Origin: Roridomyces roridus
Taxonomy: Eukaryota; Basidiomycota; Agaricomycetes; Agaricales; Mycenaceae
NCBI GenBank assembly: GCA_029378245.1
Contig: JARKIF010000016.1
Span: 434,001-498,000 of the forward strand
Length of the DNA stretch: 64,000 bases
Direction: 5' to 3'
Part shown: positions 58,499-64,000 of the stretch, piece by piece
How the letters are laid out: every line of letters begins with the position of its first letter
Numbering within the stretch: the stretch's first letter is position 1
Notes under the pieces: generated by a model
Told to the model about the DNA's origin: nothing
What the model saw: the letters and a program-made list of their open reading frames with translations, nothing else
The model's database searches: none
Program-made: the position numbers and the translations under genes

Positions 58499-61286
58499 CT
58501 ACCGTGCCGCCAAAAGTTGCATGTATGCCGCGACGATGCTGGAACGCTGCACATTCGGCTCCCTCTTGAGCAACCATTCACCTTCCTCTTTCCTCGCCTG
58601 CGTGATCATTTTCCTCGTCTTCTCATATGTCACCGAGCGTAGGCTCTTGTAAATGCCTTGGCTCGGATATGCTACCAATCCCACGGCGGCAGATGAAGTC
58701 TTTGCAGAGAAACCCACAACACCCTTTCCGAATCCTTTGGCAGCCCCCAACCAACCCTCATCCCGCGCACCCTTGTAAGGCTGCACGAAGAGATCCGCCA
58801 TACCCTCCGTCATCCCATATGCAAACGTCTTGCCTGCAACAACAGCTCCACTCTTCCAATCTTTGACCGGCCCATGATCCCGTACCTCCTCCCCGTACAG
58901 TTTCGGCATGCGGTGGAAGCCCTCTGTTACGGCCAAGGGAATATCAACCATCACACCCCGCACGTTGGACGTTATGATCCGCCCAACGCTCTGGGCAGAA
59001 GCCGCCGCCATGGCACCTGCAGTGTGAAGCCCGCTTCGGCCTTCTCCCGAAGGACCTGCGACAGCATTAGTGCTGAGGCCTTCGCGTTTGTCATCACTTC
59101 TGGACGCGAAGGATTCGTCGAGACTAGGAGATCTGGGCGCCCCACGTTTGTATTCCTCATACGGCTTGAGGAAGACGTCCGCTCCGGCTTCAGCTATATC
59201 GGCGGCTGTACCTAATACGGCCGATTGGAAACCAGTCACAGGATCCCAGCGTTGATTCTCCATGTAAAACCTTTTCGTATCATGTCTATGGTTCATTGAG
59301 TAGGGAGACCAAAGAATAGAGAGAGAACCTACAATTTCAAAGTCTTGCGTTCAAGGTGTGAGTTCTGGACCAAGATCTCTACGGCCAGCTTCGACAGACG
59401 TATCTTGCCCCCGTCTTTCTTGATCGACCACGCGGCAGGGCGGTTGGGTAGGATCTCGCACGGGAGGCGTTCAAGGGGAAGATTGGCGTGGAAAGAATCT
59501 ACGGCAGTCTCGACCCCGGATTCAGACTGCATTTTTGTAGCAATGCCTTTCGCTGCTGCTGATGCGGCGGGTGTGAGGCAAAAATCGATTCCCCGTGCAA
59601 GATTTTGCGCGTCCAACATGGAGTGGTGTATTGGCTGAGGTCCCGCTCCCGCGGCGGCGACCATGTTGCCCCAGAACGGTTGGCTAAACAACGATTAGGA
59701 CAAGGAGAGTTCAAATGCTGTAGCACCCACTCTCCAAAGAAGGGGACGATAAAAGTTGGTTTCCCATTGAGCAGCCCGCAGGCTGTCGTGCCGGCACCAC
59801 CGTGGTGGACCTAAAGATAATCAGGATGATATTCTCCGTAAAGCATGAAGAAACGCACCACGGCGGAGACATGCTGGAATAACCACTCGTGAGGGCAGTC
59901 GCCGAGCCAGAAAACATCGGGAAAGGCCGGACCATCGAGCTTGCTCCATCCTCGGGATATAATAGCTCGCACCCCTGCTGCTTTCACGGCCTCCAGAATT
60001 ATGTCGCTCATGCGCCGTGGATCGTCAATCACTATACTCCCAAAGCCGATATATACTGGTGCGGGACCGGCTCGCAGAAATGCATCAAGGTCAGGCGGTG
60101 GGGAGTAATTGGGTGGGTCGCGGAAGAAGAATCCGCACACATCTAGCGACGTTCAGAAGGGTGGCGACGTTCGAAGCAGCAATGTCCTACCAATGTGTGG
60201 AGCCCAATCAGCCGGCTTGGGAACCAAGGCAGGAGACCAGCAGTATGTGAAAGGGACTTTGAGCGTGTCTGCAAGAGCGGGCCCTTCCGAGAGTGGAACA
60301 GGCGGTAGGTCAATGGAATTTCGCCACTTGTTTATGACGTCCCCGAGCCTACTATTCGTCAGGTTCTGCGTGGTACCATTTCCCACCCACTCACCCTTGC
60401 CACGTTAGGAATTCGACGACTCCATAAGAAATATAGTTGGCGGTTACTGGGTCCGTGCTGGAATACTTGATATTTGCCAATGGGTGCGGGAACGCACGGG
60501 TTGCTGTCCAAGGCATGGTGAACATTAGATGGACGGGTATACCCAGGCACTGGGCGCAATGCACATGAGCGAAACTAGGCGGATTGGCAATGATTGCCTC
60601 TGCAACAAAGGGTGCACGCGAGACCTTGTCGGGCTCGATGCAGCTCCGCCAGCATCCGTCCAGCATCTCCGCGATCATGGCGCGTTTGCGTTGGACATCG
60701 CCCTCGCGGAGGTTCTTCATAGATGGAATGAGTCCCGGATTGCGAACCATGAAAAGCATGAGGTCCGACGGGTCCCCTCCAATGGGATAGAATTCGAGAC
60801 CCGATTCACGAACGAAACCTTCAAAAACATCATGTGTCGCAAGGCGTACCCGATGACCGCGTTTCTGCAGCGCGCATCCTAGGGCAACAAAAGGCTGCAC
60901 GTCGCCGCGACTGCCGACGACCTGGATGACGATATTGAGCTTGATTCGCCAGTCTCGCCGCCGAAAGTCAAAATTCAAGGGAGACCTCGGAGTCGGGGGA
61001 GGCCGCGGAACAATGTTTGCGAGTGCCTTGCCAACCTTGGAGTCCAGGTCGAGTTCGATACGGCCGTCATCTAGCTGGGCTCAACTGCGAGATACGATGG
61101 AAATGAAGCATACTCACTTCCAACAGTGCGGCTGTCGATGAGGTTCTCATCCGTCGGGATTTTGTAAGAGTACGAATAGGGTGGCGGAGCGTCATCAGGG
61201 ACAGTGTCGGGATCGTATTGCGATGCCTCGTAGCTCGAGGACCCGGCGGCCAAATGGCATTTGTCCTCTGCAACTTCAAGGATCAT
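58499..61286 (-). CDS. Sterol 3-beta-glucosyltransferase (GT1, UGT80/Atg26-like)
   Basis: Transfers glucose from UDP-glucose to sterols. The N-terminal part carries a PY-rich leader ([14 protein letters not shown]) and the [19 protein letters not shown] segment. The GT-B fold starts [20 protein letters not shown]. Mid blocks include [26 protein letters not shown], then the donor-site motif [19 protein letters not shown] and FGEQPFWG. It lacks the GRAM/PH domains of yeast Atg26. A roughly 250-residue tail ([60 protein letters not shown]) resembles the Vps13-C/ATG-C-like tail found in fungal UGT80 proteins. Eight or so introns; the first acceptor (near 61075) is an AG that leaves NDGRIELD in frame. 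Start 61286. Confidence 0.9.
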
Positions 61287-61784
61287 AGAGAAGCTCGAGA
61301 AGGTTGACTGCGGCGCAGTACCAAAAAGTTGATGAATTGCTACCTTTATACATACAGGTTTCTATAGGGCGCCCTGATTTTTGCTGTGTGCGGGCGATCA
61401 CGTTTTTGTCAACTGTTTTCATGTAAGCAATGATCTCTTCACCCAAACTCTACCGATGATTGCCGTGTCAAGTTCGCTCGACATCCTAACATGAAAAGGT
61501 ACTCAGAGTCACTATAAGAAACCCTTACCTTACACGTTCCCTTTTTTGTGCCTTTCCATTTCCACCCAATAATTCCATGCAATTGCTGCAGGGAGGAACA
61601 CTTGTAAACTGCCAGGTTACTTACTCTAAGTGGTAGCGAGACCGATGACATTTGTCGTGCTCAAGAAAACAGACTCGGTGTCCACACCTTGCCGCTTGTA
61701 GGCCCGTTCAAATGGTAGCAGGCCCTGCCGCTTGCCGGCCCTACAGCTTCATGTATGTATTGACCACAGCACTACATACTGCTC
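61287..61784. other. Intergenic region
   Basis: About 500 bp between the sterol glucosyltransferase start and the eIF3L stop. CTTTATACAT near 61343 might serve as a TATA element for the glucosyltransferase. A short direct repeat, TGCCGCTTG (61688-61696 and 61727-61735), is present. No gene recognised. Confidence 0.4.
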
Positions 61785-64000
61785 CTACGCAGCAACCTTG
61801 ACTCCACCCCACGCAACCTTCGGCCCACCCGTCCTCGCAGGCTCGGCGACGACAGGGGCAACAGGCACCGCCACCCCCGCCTTTGGAGCCGCAGGAAGAG
61901 GCTGATTTTTCAGATCGTCCAAAAGCTTCTGCGTGCGCTCCGTGTTCTTGATAAACCAGCCAGCATACCGTCTCCCCATCGTAGACTCGGCAATGTGCAC
62001 CATGTTCTATCGGTGCCGTCAGCAGAGACATAAAACCCCCAGAGAAACACTCACCTCGTCAATGACAAAGTTGAGGTCGCTGGTGGAAGCTGTCTCGCCA
62101 TCGAGAAGCCCTTTACCCCCGGTTACATGCGTCACGCTCCGGCTGGCCTGCTTCATCACCATGAGCTGCTGCACCATATCCTCCTCGTCCGCATCAAGGA
62201 AGTTGGCCAACTTCTTGGCGCCCAGGCTCGTGTACAGCTTCAAGAAACTACGCAAGGTGGGCACGGAGCTTTGAGCGACCACGTCTGACAGCAAGAGGCT
62301 CAGATGTCGGTGTGCTGGGTCAGACGAGTCGGCAGAGTCGGGTGAAGACGGGTCTGGAGAGCCAGGAACCAGCAGGGCATTGAGCGCCGCCGGGTCATCG
62401 TATGGCGGAGAATTGGCATTGATAAACTTTGGGCATGCGTAGAGGAAGAGCTCCTTGAACGCTGGGATGGCATCCTCTTGTCCCCGCACCATTTTCGCGA
62501 ATTGCTCGCCATACCGTTCCTTGGAAATGTTGGCGATATTGTCGTCCAGCCTGCTCGGCGACAAGGCATTGCAGATGGCGAACAAGGCATACATCCTGTC
62601 GCCCGTTTTGCTGATCTGGGACAAGAATGGTTAGCAGGGAGTGCAACGACGAGCGTAATACGCACCTGGTCATACTGGTAGCTGCGAGTATGATACTGCC
62701 GCATACGCATTATCCAGTTTAATATGGAGACAAATGTGCGAATGGCGTCGGGGTATCGCCGGAGCATGATGTAGCAGAATCCGACATAATAGTAGGTAGC
62801 CACGGTGCACGCGGTGACACGAGTGTACGGGGACTGAAGAGGATGTCAGAGAGCATACAAGCGGTATCATCTTGCTGACCTTTTGATTCAGCTCGACGTT
62901 CTCCATCACCTTGAGGGCTAGCGTAAAGTCCCCAAGGAGAACGTGGACTCTCAAAAGACCGATTATGCTGAAATAGCCCAGATGGCGGTAAATAGGTCGG
63001 CTACCATATTCGCCAACAATCTCGCTGTAGAACACATCAGGGACTACCAAGACACATCGCTGGCAACAACTTACGCGATCTCTTCGGCAGTCTTGCCTGC
63101 CTGGTGTGCAGCGATGTACTCGTTGATTTTGGATTTTTGGATGAGAGAGTACAAGACGTTCAAAACGCTGTACGAGCTCCAGACCGGACCACCATCGGCG
63201 AGCATGGAGAGTTCATCTTCTGTTTTTGATTTCACTTTCGACCGCCAAGTGCAGAATACTTGGAACTGGTAGATGAACTCGTCGATGATATCCCAAAGCC
63301 ATTGCTCAGGAAGCTCCAGTTGCACGGGGCCCTCCGAGTCTGGGCATTGTGAGCGCACGACCCAGCAAAATACAACGCGGACGCACTGAGGAGGTAGTTG
63401 AACAGCTCGCAACTATTCTCGTAAGAATGGAACCGATCGTCCACGTTGGGTTGCAGCCGCGAGTAGACGTGTCGGTAATACAGTTCCCGGTACAAAATGA
63501 GGAAAATGGGATCTTACAAGAGACTCAGTCGCGACGCTTCGTGGCGAACGAGGAAACGCACCGTCATTGACTAGCGGAGCGATAATCTCCGCTTCAGGCC
63601 ATTCTGTCCTGGAATAAAACTTTTCCGTGTATTTATTCCAGCCACTCTCGTAGGCGACGGTGATTTCTGCCAAGTTGTTGTCCAGAACGGCTTGATGGAA
63701 GTGAACGATGAACTAGAAAATTCGATCGACAAATGAGCCAACAGAGGAAAGAGAGGACCCTACGCCTTTGACAACGTCTGGGATCTGGGCAAAGGCAGCC
63801 TGTTGGGCCATGGCCTGTTGCATTGCAATAAGGGTGGCTTCGTCTATCGGTTGCTGGAATTGCATTAATTATCGACCCAAGGACGTCGTAACGCTCCCCT
63901 CCTTACCTGGAAAAGCGTGTCGTCGTACACCTGGCCGTTCTGGACGTATTCCATCTCCTGCAGATCTTCGTCTACGTCGGCCTCTGCAGCCCATCGTGCC
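61785..64000 (-). CDS. Translation initiation factor eIF3 subunit L (5' end beyond window)
   Basis: PCI-domain subunit of the eIF3 complex. Blocks in order from the window edge: [153 protein letters not shown] and the PCI core [18 protein letters not shown]. The C-terminal Ala/Pro-rich tail ends [11 protein letters not shown] at 61785. Each matches the fungal eIF3L family. The start codon is outside the window (expected a few dozen residues further). Confidence 0.93.

Overview
The window is nuclear DNA from a filamentous basidiomycete. The evidence is gene density (about one gene per 2 kb), genes split by many 45-60 bp GT-AG introns, and the gene set: fungal ERG4, Tem1/Spg1, MRH4-type helicase, a Ppo-type dioxygenase, cellobiose dehydrogenase and a GH18 chitinase. 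A saprotrophic or plant-associated Agaricomycete, possibly Rhizoctonia-like, is my inference; no species-diagnostic sequence is present. No tRNA, rRNA or CRISPR array was seen.

Layout. 1-5.3 kb: a decayed NAD-epimerase gene, an FAD-dependent oxidoreductase and a small-subunit catalase. 5.3-8.9 kb and 23.9-27.6 kb: two nearly identical arms of a 3.6 kb inverted duplication. Each arm carries an RNase III-domain gene, a degenerate catalase 3' end and an unrecognised two-TM, Pro/Ala-rich protein gene with a hairpin-rich 3' region. 9-23.7 kb, between the arms: P5A ATPase SPF1, a DUF4203-like membrane protein, a second membrane protein, an MRH4-like DEAD-box helicase, a four-TM protein, a site-2 protease and ribosomal protein eL38. 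27.8-43.7 kb: a Ppo fatty-acid dioxygenase/P450-like fusion, SNARE YKT6, an orphan protein, a MYST acetyltransferase, exosome helicase MTR4, ERG4 and a GGA adaptor. 43.7-54.7 kb: a run of minus-strand accessory genes, namely an alpha/beta hydrolase with an apparent frameshift, a cytochrome P450, a GH18 chitinase with a chitin-binding tail and cellobiose dehydrogenase, plus a foldback transposon-like element. 55.6-64 kb: Tem1/Spg1 GTPase, geranylgeranyl diphosphate synthase, sterol glucosyltransferase and eIF3 subunit L, which runs off the window end.

Most housekeeping genes are unrelated neighbours with compact intergenic regions; two convergent pairs have stop codons only about 30 bp apart. 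Genes with plausible links are ERG4 and sterol glucosyltransferase (sterol metabolism), with the site-2 protease and SPF1 acting in ER membranes; chitinase and cellobiose dehydrogenase (secreted polysaccharide breakdown); and the hydrolase/P450 pair, which share an 85 bp promoter repeat. The most unusual structures are the large inverted duplication with its RNase III genes and catalase scars, the foldback element at 47.5-48.3 kb, and an isolated perfect 18 bp hairpin at 48.42 kb.
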